Shown: positions 1 through 9,360, counted from the stretch's first letter. The stretch is DNA of 64,000 bases from Clostridia bacterium (GCA_017453305.1 JAFTKJ010000020.1:16033-80032), one strand, 5' to 3'. Made by a program: numbers and translations. The notes: a model not told the origin generated them from the sequence alone.

Positions 1-537
1 GTAATTTAAATTGATTTTTGGAATGACTGTAACACCGGTGGAGCTTTTTTGGCAACCGGTTGAAATCAAAGTGAAAACAGGGCTTTCATTCTCACTGCTC
101 GATGCAGTAACAGTACAGTATTCTAAGAAATTCTCCTTGCCCGAAGCCGGTGTAAAGGTAATTTCAAATTCTAACTGCATCCCTCCGGCTGTAGAGAACG
201 GAGAGTATTCACTGCTGTAGCAGGCAGGGTTTATCGTGACGGGAATTTCAATGCTTCCCTTATCTCGCGTTAATATGGGAGTTCCACCTAATTGTACCTT
301 TCCATCGGTGATTGTAACATCTTCTACAAATCCTTTTGAGGTGTAATCAAAGTATGTTACCTCCCCCAATTCTACGTATTCATCAGACTTAATAACAGGA
401 TAAGCCTGAAGCTGTAGGTTTTGTGTGATGGGGGACGGAAGGGCTCCCAGAGTATACCACGTTGCAAAGCCCGTGCTGAACAGCAGCACGCTTGATGCCA
501 GCGCGAGGATGATTGCGATTGGGCGGATTCTTTTCAT
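1..537 (-). CDS. Secreted protein, SipW-like signal segment, C-terminus cut by window edge
   Basis: An uninterrupted frame of 179 codons runs off the left edge, so the C-terminus is unknown. A GGAGGTG ribosome site (542-548) lies just upstream of the ATG and a strong promoter is at 595-623. The N-terminus is basic (KRIR) and followed by a hydrophobic stretch at residues 7-22, then TWYTLG and, at about residue 37, ITQNLQLQAYP. That layout resembles SipW-dependent TasA/camelysin-type exported proteins, in which a short segment after the signal leads into a beta-rich domain. The visible remainder is polar and beta-like. The SipW likeness is pattern recognition only; an ordinary Sec-exported beta-sandwich protein is the alternative. 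Confidence 0.65.
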   Translation of the reverse strand, partial: MKRIRPIAIILALASSVLLFSTGFATWYTLGALPSPITQNLQLQAYPVIKSDEYVELGEVTYFDYTSKGFVEDVTITDGKVQLGGTPILTRDKGSIEIPVTINPACYSSEYSPFSTAGGMQLEFEITFTPASGKENFLEYCTVTASSSENESPVFTLISTGCQKSSTGVTVIPKINLNY

Positions 538-594
538 CCCACACCTCCCTTCAAGAGCGGACGAATCCATTGCCATCAGGCAATTCTTGCGCAC

Positions 595-623
595 ATTATA
601 CCACTTTTTCGACAATAAATCAA
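595..623 (-). promoter_or_regulatory. SigA-type promoter of the secreted-protein gene
   Basis: TTGATT, 17-base spacer, TATAAT on the minus strand. Confidence 0.8.
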
Positions 624-904
624 CCCCCTTTCGTGATTTTGATCAATTCCAACGAAATACGCCGCGTGAAATAAAGCATTTTTGTCACATCACACAAAGA
701 AAATTTCTTGTTTTTTCCATTTATGGTTGATTCTGTGTCAGTATATGCAAAATTCCGCTTTTTTGCAAGTCTGAATTTCTCCTCAAATCCTCTGCGTCAG
801 CTATATTATATAAGGAAGAAAAGGCAATATTTGGAAGAACTGTAAAACGCTTTTTTGAACTTCCTGAAACTGTCAAAAAAGCTTGAAATTTTTGATAGAA
901 TCGA

Positions 905-933
905 TTTACATTTTTGACTTTCTGTGATATAAT
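905..933 (+). promoter_or_regulatory. SigA-type promoter of the M14 peptidase gene
   Basis: TTTACA, 17-base spacer, TATAAT, about 33 bases before the start codon. Confidence 0.8.
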
Positions 934-966
934 GTTTGTACAGAATTTGTGCTTGGGAGGTTTTTT

Positions 967-3360
967 ATGGTACACATCAAAACACCAAAGGAATTTTTTG
1001 GTCAACAGCCGGGCGACGACAGAGTGATGATCCGCTGGGATCGCCTCTGCGCCTACTACCGCGAGCTCGCATCACTCTCCGACCGCCTCATCCTTGAGGA
1101 AATGGGCAAAACCAGCGAGGGAAACGATTTTTTGATCCTCTACGTCTCCTCTCCGCAAAACCTGGAGAGGTTAGAGGAGTATCGGCAAATCTCCATGCAG
1201 CTTTCCGATCCGCGCGGACTGACGCAAGCGGAGATTGATGATCTTTCCACGCGTGGAAAGGCGATCGTTTTTCAAGGCTACGGACTGCACTCCAACGAGG
1301 TGGGAGGACCGCAGATGGTTCCCTTGATGCTCTACGAGCTGCTTACCTCAAACGAGGCTCGCGTACAAAAAATTCTGGATGAGGTGATCTTCATCATTTC
1401 TCCCTGCAGCGAGCCCGACGGGGAGATCGTTTTTACCGATTGGTACCACAAATATCTCGGAACCGAGTTTGAGGGGATCTGCTCTCCTTACATGCGCCAC
1501 AATTGGACGGGGCACGCCAACAACCGCGACGCCCTGCGTGAGTGCGTGATCGAATCCAAACACTTGAATGATATTCTCATTCGTCGCTTCATGCCGCAGA
1601 TCTTTCAGGATCATCATCACCAATGCCCTGACGAAAACCGCATGTCTATCTCGCCAAAGTGCGACCCCATCTGTCCTCACATCTCGCCCATCGTCCATCG
1701 CGAGACTGCCGTTTACGGAACACACATGGCAATGGAGCTCTCTTTGGCAGGAAGAAAGGGCATTGTCGCGGGCGACCCGTTCTTTTGTGATTTTCCCATT
1801 TCGTCCTTTTATGGCAATGCGTGCCTACACAACATTGCAGGCATGCTGACTGAAAACGCCGACGTGCGTATTGCAACGCCGGATTACATCGATCCTGAAA
1901 CACTGAAGCTGAACACATTCCGCGATCATATCCTGGAGCCCTGCGCTATTTGTCCCGATCCTTGGGAGGGGGGCTGGTGGCATCTGCGCGATATTGTTGA
2001 ACAGATGTATCTTGCTTCCATGGCTCTGCTGGATTACGCGGCGCAAAACCGCGTGCGGATCCTTAGATCTATGGCGCAAAAGGCACTGTCGCAGACCGAA
2101 CGCGGCAAAAATGAGGAGATTAAGGCGTACGTTATCACGCCGAACCAAAACGACCTTTCTGCCGCGGTACATCTGATTCAATTGATGCAAAATCAGCGCA
2201 TTGAGATGTTCTACTTGAAGGAGGACGCCGTCACGGACGGCTGTGTATACCCCAAGGGAAGCGTTTACGTGCCTCTGGCACAGCCCAAATACGCCGTTGT
2301 GCAGGTAATGCTCGGTGAGGAGCCTTACTCGCATCAAGCGCAAAAGGAGCTGGATGCCGGAAAGCCGCGTCTGAGTGACACGGCAAATATCTGCATGTCT
2401 ATGACCATGGGTGTGGAAACCAAAAAGCTGAAAGCTACACTTGATGCAGGCTACTTGGAGCTGCTTGATACGACACCCACATGGGAACGTCCGCTTCTTG
2501 CAAGTGAAAATGCAAGCTATCGCGCGGCAAATATCTTGATGGAAAAAGGCATACGAATTGCAAGAGATGCCGAGGGCAATTTTGTTTCCACAATACAAGG
2601 GGACGGAAAAAACGAAAGAACACCGGTACGTCGCGCCCGCGTGGGGCTTTTGAAAGTTTCCTTTACAGGAAATGAGGAGGAAGCATTTACAAGAGGGCTG
2701 TTGCGTGACTATCATTTTGACTATCGCATCGTGATGGACTCCGAGATCCGTGAACACGGAATCCCCGAGGATATCGAGGTCATGATCTTCCCGGCGGATC
2801 CTCCTGCCAAGCTCTGCTTTGGAGATGAGGTTCCTGCAGGCTGTCCCGTAGAGTATCAAACGGGCATCGGTACCAAGGGACGTGCGTATCTGCGTGAATT
2901 TGTAAAGCGTGGCGGGCGCCTGGTCACCTGGGAAAAATCCTGCGGCGTGATCAACGAATGGCTTGGACTTGGACTTGTGGATCGTGCGGCAGAACTGACG
3001 GAGGCAGAATATATGACTTGTTCCTCCTCTCTCAATGCCGTTATCACGCGCCATGAGTCTCCCCTGACGTTTGGTATGCCCGATCAGTTTGCCATTACGC
3101 ACACAAACGGTCCCATTCTCGTCCCAAAGGATTTCTTTGGAAACGTGGAAATCGTGGCAAAGCTTTCCTCCGAAAACCTTCTGCGCAACGGCGTGATCCG
3201 CGGTGCGCAATACGTCAAGGGTACGCCCTGTGTGCTTCACACCGCGTACGGAAAGGGTGATGTTATTCTTTACACTTTCAGCCCTCAGTTCCGTAATCAG
3301 CAGGAAGGAACCTACAAGCTTCTTTTCAACGCGCTGTATTGTGAGGATGAGACGGTTTAA
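967..3360 (+). CDS. M14-family zinc carboxypeptidase-like protein with C-terminal GATase/ThuA-like domain
   Basis: 797 residues. The ATG at 967 follows GGGAGG by six bases; a GTG 18 bases upstream lies closer to the ribosome site than is usable. The zinc ligands of M14 peptidases are visible as LHSNEVGG (H108, E111) and, further on, the H-rich FQDHHHQ segment; PCSEPDG and RHNWTGHANNRD match the conserved substrate-binding region. The C-terminal part (about 550-797), ending in GKGDVILYTFSPQFRNQ, resembles the class-I glutamine-amidotransferase-like domain that trails many glycosidases. There is no signal peptide, so it probably acts in the cytoplasm on a peptide or amide-linked compound. It is transcribed alone. 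The M14 call is firm; the substrate is unknown. Confidence 0.8.
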   Translation: MVHIKTPKEFFGQQPGDDRVMIRWDRLCAYYRELASLSDRLILEEMGKTSEGNDFLILYVSSPQNLERLEEYRQISMQLSDPRGLTQAEIDDLSTRGKAIVFQGYGLHSNEVGGPQMVPLMLYELLTSNEARVQKILDEVIFIISPCSEPDGEIVFTDWYHKYLGTEFEGICSPYMRHNWTGHANNRDALRECVIESKHLNDILIRRFMPQIFQDHHHQCPDENRMSISPKCDPICPHISPIVHRETAVYGTHMAMELSLAGRKGIVAGDPFFCDFPISSFYGNACLHNIAGMLTENADVRIATPDYIDPETLKLNTFRDHILEPCAICPDPWEGGWWHLRDIVEQMYLASMALLDYAAQNRVRILRSMAQKALSQTERGKNEEIKAYVITPNQNDLSAAVHLIQLMQNQRIEMFYLKEDAVTDGCVYPKGSVYVPLAQPKYAVVQVMLGEEPYSHQAQKELDAGKPRLSDTANICMSMTMGVETKKLKATLDAGYLELLDTTPTWERPLLASENASYRAANILMEKGIRIARDAEGNFVSTIQGDGKNERTPVRRARVGLLKVSFTGNEEEAFTRGLLRDYHFDYRIVMDSEIREHGIPEDIEVMIFPADPPAKLCFGDEVPAGCPVEYQTGIGTKGRAYLREFVKRGGRLVTWEKSCGVINEWLGLGLVDRAAELTEAEYMTCSSSLNAVITRHESPLTFGMPDQFAITHTNGPILVPKDFFGNVEIVAKLSSENLLRNGVIRGAQYVKGTPCVLHTAYGKGDVILYTFSPQFRNQQEGTYKLLFNALYCEDETV

Positions 3361-3370
3361 ACAGGACACA

Positions 3371-3400
3371 GCCGATTTGTATGTGTTGGCTTTTTTGCAG
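3371..3400 (+). terminator. Possible weak terminator after the M14 gene
   Basis: Short AGCC/GGCT stem followed by six T. The stem is only four to five pairs, so support is weak. Confidence 0.3.
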
Positions 3401-3438
3401 AATTGTAAAAAAACACATAAATGAGTCGTGTTTCTCCA

Positions 3439-3467
3439 TTTACAAACGTGGCAAAAGATGGTATAAT
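3439..3467 (+). promoter_or_regulatory. SigA-type promoter of the GH29 gene
   Basis: TTTACA, 17-base spacer, TATAAT. It lies inside the 5' extension of the longest reading frame and so argues for the later start at 3499. Confidence 0.8.
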
Positions 3468-3498
3468 AATCTCATCACAAAGAAAGAGAGGGATCGAT

Positions 3499-4734
3499 AT
3501 GATCGTTCGTGAATACATCAAGGAATTTGAAAAGCTTGGCTTTGGTATGTTCGTCCATTTTGGACTTTACAGTGAGTACGGAAAGGGCGAGTGGGCTCTG
3601 CATAACATCAAGGACGCAGAAGGAATTGCGGCATACGAGGCGTTGATCGATCAATTCAATCCCGCACCCGAGTGGGCGCAGGAGCTGGCTTCCACTGCGC
3701 GTGCGGCGGGCTGTAAGTACATCACCATGACCACACGCCACCACGACGGATTTTCGCTTTACGATACCTGCGGTCTGAATACTTACGACGCACCTCACGG
3801 TGCCGCAGGTCGCGACCTGGTACGCGAATTTGTGGACGCGTGCCGCGAAAACGGCTTGATTCCGTTCTTTTATCACACGCTTCTGGATTGGCACGAACCA
3901 ACCTACAAAACGGATTTTCCCACCTATCTCAAATATCTGAGACAGAGTGTAGAGCTTCTTTGCACCAATTACGGCAAGATCGGCGGTATTTGGTTTGACG
4001 GCATGTGGGATCGCCCAAACGACAATTGGGAGGAGGATGCGCTCTATTCCATGATCCGTTCTCATCAGCCCGAGGCGATGATCATCAACAATACGGGACT
4101 GGGTGCACGCGGTGCGCTTGGACACATCGAGCTGGATTCGGTCACCTTTGAGCGCGGCAGACCCGGGAAGATCAACCTGGAGGATTCCCCCAAGTACGTG
4201 GCAAGCGAGATGTGCCAGATCTTTGCCGAGCATTGGGGCTACGCCGCACGTGATTTCAAATTCAAATCCCTGACCGAGATCATCGGCGACTATTGTGTTT
4301 GCCGCCGCCACGGTGCAAACTTTTTGTTAAACGTCGGACCTATGGGCAACGGATTGCTCCGCCCTTTGGACCGTGCAATGCTTTTGACGCTTGGCGAGTG
4401 GGCAGAGATCCACAAGGAGGCGCTGTATTTGCCCCGTCCCTCGGGGATTGAGGTTGAGGGCAAGGAGAAGGATTTCCTTTTGCGCGGCGATGGCTGTTAC
4501 TATCTGTTTGTGCACGATATTCCAACGGGCGGAAGCATTAACGTTGTGGAGCGTTTCGGCATGCCGGATTACACCGACAAATTCCGCATGGAAGAGAAGG
4601 TCAAAACGGTTACGTGGTTGGATTCTGGAATGGCGTTGGACTTTGAACAAAAGGACGGTGTTGTTACGGTTTGCTATGACTCGCAAAAATACGGTGAGAA
4701 TCTTGTGGTCAAGGTGGCAAAGATTGAGATTTGA
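3499..4734 (+). CDS. GH29 alpha-L-fucosidase, cytoplasmic
   Basis: 411 residues. The ATG at 3499 follows an AGAGAGGG site, and the promoter at 3439-3467 rules out the earlier ATG. Typical GH29 landmarks are present: GFGMFVHFGLYS near residue 15, the TRHHDGFSLYDT block near 80, WHEPTY near 131, GIWFDGMWD with the predicted nucleophile D167, and FLLNVGPMGNG in the last third. It should release terminal L-fucose from oligosaccharides. No signal peptide is present, so the substrate must be imported. FucU at 54.4 kb could act on the released fucose. Chain length matches compact bacterial GH29 enzymes lacking a carbohydrate-binding tail. Confidence 0.9.
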   Translation: MIVREYIKEFEKLGFGMFVHFGLYSEYGKGEWALHNIKDAEGIAAYEALIDQFNPAPEWAQELASTARAAGCKYITMTTRHHDGFSLYDTCGLNTYDAPHGAAGRDLVREFVDACRENGLIPFFYHTLLDWHEPTYKTDFPTYLKYLRQSVELLCTNYGKIGGIWFDGMWDRPNDNWEEDALYSMIRSHQPEAMIINNTGLGARGALGHIELDSVTFERGRPGKINLEDSPKYVASEMCQIFAEHWGYAARDFKFKSLTEIIGDYCVCRRHGANFLLNVGPMGNGLLRPLDRAMLLTLGEWAEIHKEALYLPRPSGIEVEGKEKDFLLRGDGCYYLFVHDIPTGGSINVVERFGMPDYTDKFRMEEKVKTVTWLDSGMALDFEQKDGVVTVCYDSQKYGENLVVKVAKIEI

Positions 4735-4802
4735 TTCTCTATTCGGCATAAAGCATAGACGTGTTGCGCTTTAAGAGCTTTTTGCGCGCCGGAGCACTAT
4801 GG

Positions 4803-4838
4803 AAAAGGCGGACATTTTGTAAAAAATGTCCGCCTTTT
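4803..4838 (+). terminator. Rho-independent terminator after GH29
   Basis: AAAAGGCGGACATTTT pairs with a downstream complement across a very short loop and runs into TTTTGT. Confidence 0.85.
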
Positions 4839-4841
4839 GTA

Positions 4842-4870
4842 TTGCAAAAATACAAAAAATGAAGTATAAT
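4842..4870 (+). promoter_or_regulatory. SigA-type promoter for the propeller protein/amidohydrolase pair
   Basis: TTGCAA, 17-base spacer, TATAAT. Confidence 0.8.
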
Positions 4871-4904
4871 GAGGCTATACCGGTTGAAAAAAGGAGGGGT
4901 TGAC

Positions 4905-6386
4905 GTGTTAAACATTGGATCGAACAGAGAATGCTTTTTTGATACATGGCTGATCAATACCGACAAAACAACGGCAGAGTTCCGCTTGCATGAGCCAATT
5001 CGACGCGAGGCAGTGATGACGCATGACGCGCCCTGGGAGGGTGATGGATCGGATTTTCACAATTTCTTTTTTGACGATGCGTGGCACGGCGTACAAGGGG
5101 AATATCCAAACGGCGCCTACCGTATGTATTACCTTGGCTGGCAGACGCCAAACGGAGATCCAGAAGCGCCGCCGCACCGTGGCATCAGCGTCTGCTATGC
5201 GGAAAGCCCCGACGGCATTCATTGGAGCAAGCCATCCTTGGGGGTGTCTGAGTTTGCGGGAAGTCGAGAAAACAATATCATTCTCGGTGAAGAAATGAAA
5301 TGCACCTTCGACAATTTTATGGTATTTCGGGATGATAATCCCGCCTGTCCTCCCGAGGAGCGGTACAAGGGGATTGGTATTTACCAGCCCTGCGGCGAAT
5401 CGAAAAAGCGGGAGCTTTGGTGTTGGTACAGTATCGATGGGATTCATTTCACCCAGGGGTGCTTGGTCACGGACAAGGGGCATTTCGACTCCCTCAACGT
5501 GATCTTTTGGGATAAGCAGGCGGGACGATACCGAGGCTATATCCGAAACTGTCACAATGTCCCGGAGAGTGGAGATATGAACAAAGGAATCCGTGACGTG
5601 CGTTACATGGAATCCTTGGATTTCAAGGTCTGGACAGATCCCGTCCTGTTAGATTTCGGAGAGGACGCGGAGGATTATCCCTTGTATACCAACGTGGTAC
5701 AGCCCTATTACCGCGCACCGCAGATCTATATCGGTTTTCCCAGTCGCTATATGGAGCGCGCGGCATGGAACGGGAGCTTTGAGGAGCTGTGCGGCAAGGA
5801 GAGTCGGCGACAACGAATGACCGTTCACCCTCGCTATGGCTTGACCGCGACCGATTGCGTATTCATGTGCTCCCGTGACGGCGTAAAATTCCATCGATTT
5901 GATGAGGGATTTTTGCGTCCGGGAATCGAAAACGGTGTCAATTGGGTGTACGGGGATTGCTATCCCGCAAGAGGAATGTTTGAATCTCCCTCACCGATCA
6001 ACGGTGCGCCGCCGGAGCTTTCCTTGTTGGTTCCCGTGGGACATTGGATGAACGAGGAAAAGAAATTGGTGCGCTACACGCTCCGCCCAGACGGATTTGC
6101 CTCACTTTATGCAGGTTATCGGGAGGAAAAGGTGATCGTGACCAAGCCCTTTGTATATCAGGGAAACCATCTTTACGTCAATTTTTCTACCTCGGCAAGA
6201 GGATATCTGTACGTTACGCTTACTTGCGATGGCAAGGAATATCATAGCTGTGAGACCTTTGGCGACGCGCTTGATCGCAAGGTCGCGTTTGAGGCGGACA
6301 CCGTAGCCTCCCTTGCGGGGAGGGAAGTGATCATGACCGTGCGGATGCGCGATGCCGATCTGTACGCCATTCGATTTGGAGAATAA
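4905..6386 (+). CDS. Five-bladed beta-propeller glycosidase-like protein (GH32/GH43 superfamily fold)
   Basis: 493 residues. It starts at GTG 4905, seven bases after AAGGAGG; the ATG at 4869 lies in the -10 box and cannot be used. Repeated blade-like motifs are visible: RMYYLGWQT, GISVCYAESPDGIHWSKP, KCTFDNFMVFRDDNP, ELWCWYSIDGIHFT and YRGYIRNC. These resemble invertase/arabinanase propellers, where blade signatures of the type 'SxDGxxW' recur. The last 120 residues look like a beta-sandwich. There is no signal peptide. It is followed nine bases later by a metal-dependent hydrolase, so the two probably handle the same compound. The exact GH family is not recognised. Confidence 0.65.
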   Translation: MLNIGSNRECFFDTWLINTDKTTAEFRLHEPIRREAVMTHDAPWEGDGSDFHNFFFDDAWHGVQGEYPNGAYRMYYLGWQTPNGDPEAPPHRGISVCYAESPDGIHWSKPSLGVSEFAGSRENNIILGEEMKCTFDNFMVFRDDNPACPPEERYKGIGIYQPCGESKKRELWCWYSIDGIHFTQGCLVTDKGHFDSLNVIFWDKQAGRYRGYIRNCHNVPESGDMNKGIRDVRYMESLDFKVWTDPVLLDFGEDAEDYPLYTNVVQPYYRAPQIYIGFPSRYMERAAWNGSFEELCGKESRRQRMTVHPRYGLTATDCVFMCSRDGVKFHRFDEGFLRPGIENGVNWVYGDCYPARGMFESPSPINGAPPELSLLVPVGHWMNEEKKLVRYTLRPDGFASLYAGYREEKVIVTKPFVYQGNHLYVNFSTSARGYLYVTLTCDGKEYHSCETFGDALDRKVAFEADTVASLAGREVIMTVRMRDADLYAIRFGE

Positions 6387-6395
6387 GGAGTTTTT

Positions 6396-7172
6396 ATGAC
6401 AATACCTTCGTTTTCGCATGCCCCCATCGATATTCATTCGCATTTTAACCATGGTTCGCCCTTTGATTGGCGCTTGCCCGACAATCCGTTACATCTGCGG
6501 GATCTGGATTTTGTTCTGGAGGAGCAGAGGAACGTTGGCATTGCCTGCGGTGGATTTTCTACCTATGCTTCGGTGCTGGAGCACCCCGAATGCATTGTAG
6601 AGGAGAACGAATATCTGCACCGTTTGGCGGGGGAGGATGCACGCATTTTTCAATGGGTGGTCATCGATCCTCGCTTGCCGGAGACTTTTTGCCAGGCAGA
6701 GCGCATGCTCCCCTGCAAAAAAACACTTGGTATCAAGATCCACGCATCTCACGGATATGACATTGAGGAATACGCCGACCGCATCTTTTCGTTTGTTAAC
6801 GAGCAAAGAGCCGTTTTGCTGATGCATCCGCAAAAGGTGGAAAAAATGGCGTCCTTTGCCAACCGTTACCCCGATATGAAGCTGATCATTGCGCACCTTT
6901 CCAGCATGGAGCACATTGCAGCCATTCGGGAAGCACGGTACGGCAATATTTACACCGATACCTCCGGTGGTGCCAGCAATCTAAACAACGTGATCGAGTA
7001 CGCTGTCAACCAAGTCGGCTCGGAAAAAATTTTGTTTGGAACAGATGCATACGCCTGCTCCTTCCAATTCGGGCGCATTGCACTTGCAAGACTTCCGCAC
7101 GCGGACAAGGAGAATATCCTCTACAAAAACGCTGTCAAGATGTTTCCAAATGCATTTGGGGAGGATGTTTAA
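6396..7172 (+). CDS. Amidohydrolase-2 family metal-dependent hydrolase
   Basis: 258 residues. The ATG at 6396 follows AAGGAG. The N-terminal IDIHSHF carries the HxH metal motif. IKIHASHGY, LLMHPQ and LIIAHLSSMEH give further histidines at barrel strand ends, and ILFGTDAYACSF carries the late metal-binding aspartate; this is the order seen in the PF04909 TIM-barrel family (decarboxylases, lactonases). It is co-transcribed with the propeller protein. A sugar-derived lactone or carboxylate is a plausible substrate, but this is inference from context. Confidence 0.8.
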   Translation: MTIPSFSHAPIDIHSHFNHGSPFDWRLPDNPLHLRDLDFVLEEQRNVGIACGGFSTYASVLEHPECIVEENEYLHRLAGEDARIFQWVVIDPRLPETFCQAERMLPCKKTLGIKIHASHGYDIEEYADRIFSFVNEQRAVLLMHPQKVEKMASFANRYPDMKLIIAHLSSMEHIAAIREARYGNIYTDTSGGASNLNNVIEYAVNQVGSEKILFGTDAYACSFQFGRIALARLPHADKENILYKNAVKMFPNAFGEDV

Positions 7173-7177
7173 AATAC

Positions 7178-7213
7178 AAAAATCCTCAACGGCTTGCACC
7201 GCTGGGGATTTTT
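7178..7213 (+). terminator. Rho-independent terminator after the amidohydrolase
   Basis: AAAAATCC-type stem with G:U pairs around a short GC loop, ending in GGATTTTTG. Confidence 0.75.
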
Positions 7214-7329
7214 GTTATGACTGTTTCAGCACAGCTGTTTATGATAAAATGCAATTTAGGGTAGCAAATGGAGGGGAGAAAACGATAGTTGGTTGATATG
7301 ACGTGAATGAACGTGCGAAATCTGCATTT

Positions 7330-7869
7330 TTAAACTCGTTCATCTTTTTCACACTCCAGATTGCGGAATTTGATCATTGCGATTACAATGGAGCACATGG
7401 TGAGAAGATCGCCCAGCGCTGAGCCGTATGCGCGACTGACAAAATTATACACGAGCCAGAATGGCGATCCGATCAATGAAACGCGGCGGATTATTTTTTC
7501 ATTTGTCAGCCAAAACGCACCCGTGTGTAGCAAAACGCCGGCAATCGGGAGCAGGTCTAACGGATTTTTGCTTATCAAGCAAAGGGTAATTCCTGCCACT
7601 GTTATGGCTATATTGCAGGCAAGAAAAAACGCTTTTATATGCTTCTGGATTAACGGGTGCTCTTTTTTCTCCGCAATGACCGATGCAATTGCGCCGAGGA
7701 TGTCCAGTACTGCGCCCGAAATTGCACCAAGCAGAAGATATTGAATGATGTAAAGACATCTGGAAACGACGTTACAAATGATAATCCCGCGCCGCTTTTT
7801 TTGCTGGTAACTGAGCAGGAACGTTGCAACGGCAAGCAATCCAATGGCTTGTGGAATGAATGGATGCAT
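7330..7869 (-). CDS. YgjV-like inner membrane protein
   Basis: 179 residues. The N-terminal IGLLAVATFLLSYQQKKRRG, then NVVSRCLYIIQYLLLGA and a C-terminal SPFWLVYNF segment match the YgjV family, a small multi-pass membrane protein of unknown role. Five or six hydrophobic segments are visible, with a charged tail ECEKDERV. The upstream ribosome site is weak (TTGGGG). It has its own promoter at 7901-7929. It is the first gene of an accessory block in which nearly every minus-strand gene has a private promoter. Family membership is confident; function is unknown. Confidence 0.8.
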   Translation of the reverse strand: MHPFIPQAIGLLAVATFLLSYQQKKRRGIIICNVVSRCLYIIQYLLLGAISGAVLDILGAIASVIAEKKEHPLIQKHIKAFFLACNIAITVAGITLCLISKNPLDLLPIAGVLLHTGAFWLTNEKIIRRVSLIGSPFWLVYNFVSRAYGSALGDLLTMCSIVIAMIKFRNLECEKDERV

Positions 7870-7900
7870 AACAACCCCAAATAATTATCAAGATGGTGGT

Positions 7901-7929
7901 ATTATAGCATTTTTAAGTCGAAAAATCAA
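7901..7929 (-). promoter_or_regulatory. SigA-type promoter of the YgjV-like gene
   Basis: TTGATT, 17-base spacer, TATAAT on the minus strand. Confidence 0.8.
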
Positions 7930-7949
7930 GTGTAAATCTTGCTTTTTGT

Positions 7950-8148
7950 CGAGGAGCGCAACATCGTTTACGCCGTAATGCGTAACATCGTTTGCAATTT
8001 GTTGCAACATCATTTGAGGCAACGACTCAACCTCGTTCATTTGTGCCGCACGCGGCAATGATGTTGACCTGTCGGTCAAATGATGTTGCGTGTGCAAGGT
8101 TCGCAAAGCGAACCAGCGCAAACGATGTTGTGCCTTACGGCACAAATG
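7950..8148. repeat. Hairpin mosaic 1 with ATGATGTTG-type spacer word
   Basis: Fills most of the 411-base gap 7870-8280. Small perfect stem-loops are strung together, each separated by AAATGATGTTG or its variant AACGATGTTG. Visible stems include TTGTGCC/GGCACAA, TTGACC/GGTCAA and GGTTCGC/GCGAACC. On the minus strand it lies just downstream of the lipoprotein gene and its terminator (8149-8180). Closely related copies are at 9361 and 10015. Confidence 0.8.
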
Positions 8149-8180
8149 AAAAAATCCAACTCTTACGAGTTGGATTTTTT
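8149..8180 (-). terminator. Terminator hairpin of lipoprotein gene 1 (copy 1 of 3)
   Basis: AAAAAATCCAACTC pairs perfectly with its complement across a TTAC loop. The same hairpin recurs at 9425 and 10208. Confidence 0.85.
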
Positions 8181-8280
8181 GTATAAAGGCTACGAAAAAG
8201 ATATTTTTGACATTCCTTAATAAGGATTCGAACTCCAACGGGGTAACCATTTGATTGATAAAAGATAAAGTTTCACAATT

Positions 8281-9276
8281 TTAATTCAATGAGGAATCGT
8301 TTGCTATAATAGATCCACCTTTTTCATAAACAAAATAAGTATATCCGTTGCGTTGATATTTCACAAAAATATATTTGTCATTTACGGTGATGTGATCGAT
8401 GCCTGAAAACTCGTGAATAGAGGTTGTCTTTTTTGTTTCAAGGTTAACGCAACCAAACTCGCCATTTGAATCAAGTATATAGGCTGCGTTTTCATCGAAA
8501 TCTATAATCTGTACTCCCTTTTGGTTGCATTCAAAAACAGTTCTGAACTCTTTTGTTTCTCGGTTGTAGGCTACAATTCGGCTTTCACGAATACCGCTAA
8601 TCAGCGGTTCTGCCTTCACAGAATCAAGGCGATTGCTACCGGATATAGAAAACCATATCTCATCACCCATAGGCTTTGCCAAACCATCGATCATGTAATA
8701 TTTTTCATCGGCTTGTTCGTTGTATATGTTTTCGACAAAATTCAAAATTGCTTGTTTTTCTGCGCTTGTGTCCTTTTTAGCAACGGACTTATATTTGTTT
8801 GATATATATCCGTATCCGCCATCAAGCACATAAAAGGAAAAGGCTTCAATATCGTGTATTCTTTCTTGATACAAAATTTGCACATCTTCTCGTGACAACA
8901 AATTGCCTACGTAGAATCGATCTATTTCTTTACCCTCATAATCGAATGTAAATACACACTCATAATATACGGAACAATCTGTCAAAAAGGTATGTAGCTT
9001 AACCGTTGATTCTTCAAATTCGCAGTCATAAACAACCGTACCACCGTAACAAAATTCTGCCACGCCTATCGGCAAGGTTGCATCATCATTCGGTTTCAGC
9101 CAATAAACCGTACCGTCAATTTTGTTTATCAGTTGGTCTTCTACGACCAACCACGTATCATTTTCAAAACCACGGTCCGTTCTTATGTTTGGCATTAAGA
9201 TGCCTTCCTTTAGAGCAGAGCAAGACGAAAGTGCAATCGTCAATATGAGTAAAATAACACATATAATTTTTTTCAT
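8281..9276 (-). CDS. Lipoprotein, paralogue 1
   Basis: 331 residues from the ATG at 9276, which follows AAAGGCGGTG. The 53 codons further upstream in the same frame overlap the promoter and the hairpin mosaic and are rejected. The N-terminus is a lipoprotein signal with lipobox LSSC (Cys19). The mature part reads like a beta-propeller: WLVVEDQLINKIDG, GLAKPMGDEIWFS, IIDFDENAAYILDSNGEFG and DKYIFVKY are recurring blade-like strands. It is clearly related to the protein at 10272-11258, sharing GLAKPMG, EIWFS, IIDFDEN and the C-terminal GSIIAND. It is presumably anchored on the outer face of the membrane. The family is not recognised. Confidence 0.75.
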   Translation of the reverse strand: MKKIICVILLILTIALSSCSALKEGILMPNIRTDRGFENDTWLVVEDQLINKIDGTVYWLKPNDDATLPIGVAEFCYGGTVVYDCEFEESTVKLHTFLTDCSVYYECVFTFDYEGKEIDRFYVGNLLSREDVQILYQERIHDIEAFSFYVLDGGYGYISNKYKSVAKKDTSAEKQAILNFVENIYNEQADEKYYMIDGLAKPMGDEIWFSISGSNRLDSVKAEPLISGIRESRIVAYNRETKEFRTVFECNQKGVQIIDFDENAAYILDSNGEFGCVNLETKKTTSIHEFSGIDHITVNDKYIFVKYQRNGYTYFVYEKGGSIIANDSSLN

Positions 9277-9300
9277 TTTTTCCACCGCCTTTCTGTAATA

Positions 9301-9329
9301 ATTATAGCACATTTCCGCCCGAAAATCAA
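9301..9329 (-). promoter_or_regulatory. SigA-type promoter of lipoprotein gene 1
   Basis: TTGATT, 17-base spacer, TATAAT. It is followed by the leader AGAAAGGCGGTG shared with three other genes of the block. Confidence 0.8.
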
Positions 9330-9360
9330 CTGCAAATCGGGAATTTGAGGGAGAATTTTG

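Larger units (their letters stand above)
538..966. other. Intergenic region between divergent genes
   Basis: Holds the promoter of the leftward secreted-protein gene (595-623) and that of the rightward M14 gene (905-933). The AT-rich stretch 624-904 shows no gene, repeat or terminator I can support. Confidence 0.6.

Noticed and set aside
1825-3369. 514-codon open frame on the minus strand
   Set aside because: It lies wholly opposite the M14 gene, has no recognisable domain and arises from codon bias of the real gene.
7888-8250. Short open frames inside the hairpin mosaics
   Set aside because: Their translated products (QMMLQQIANDV and similar) are just readings of the repeated spacer word, so these are not proteins.
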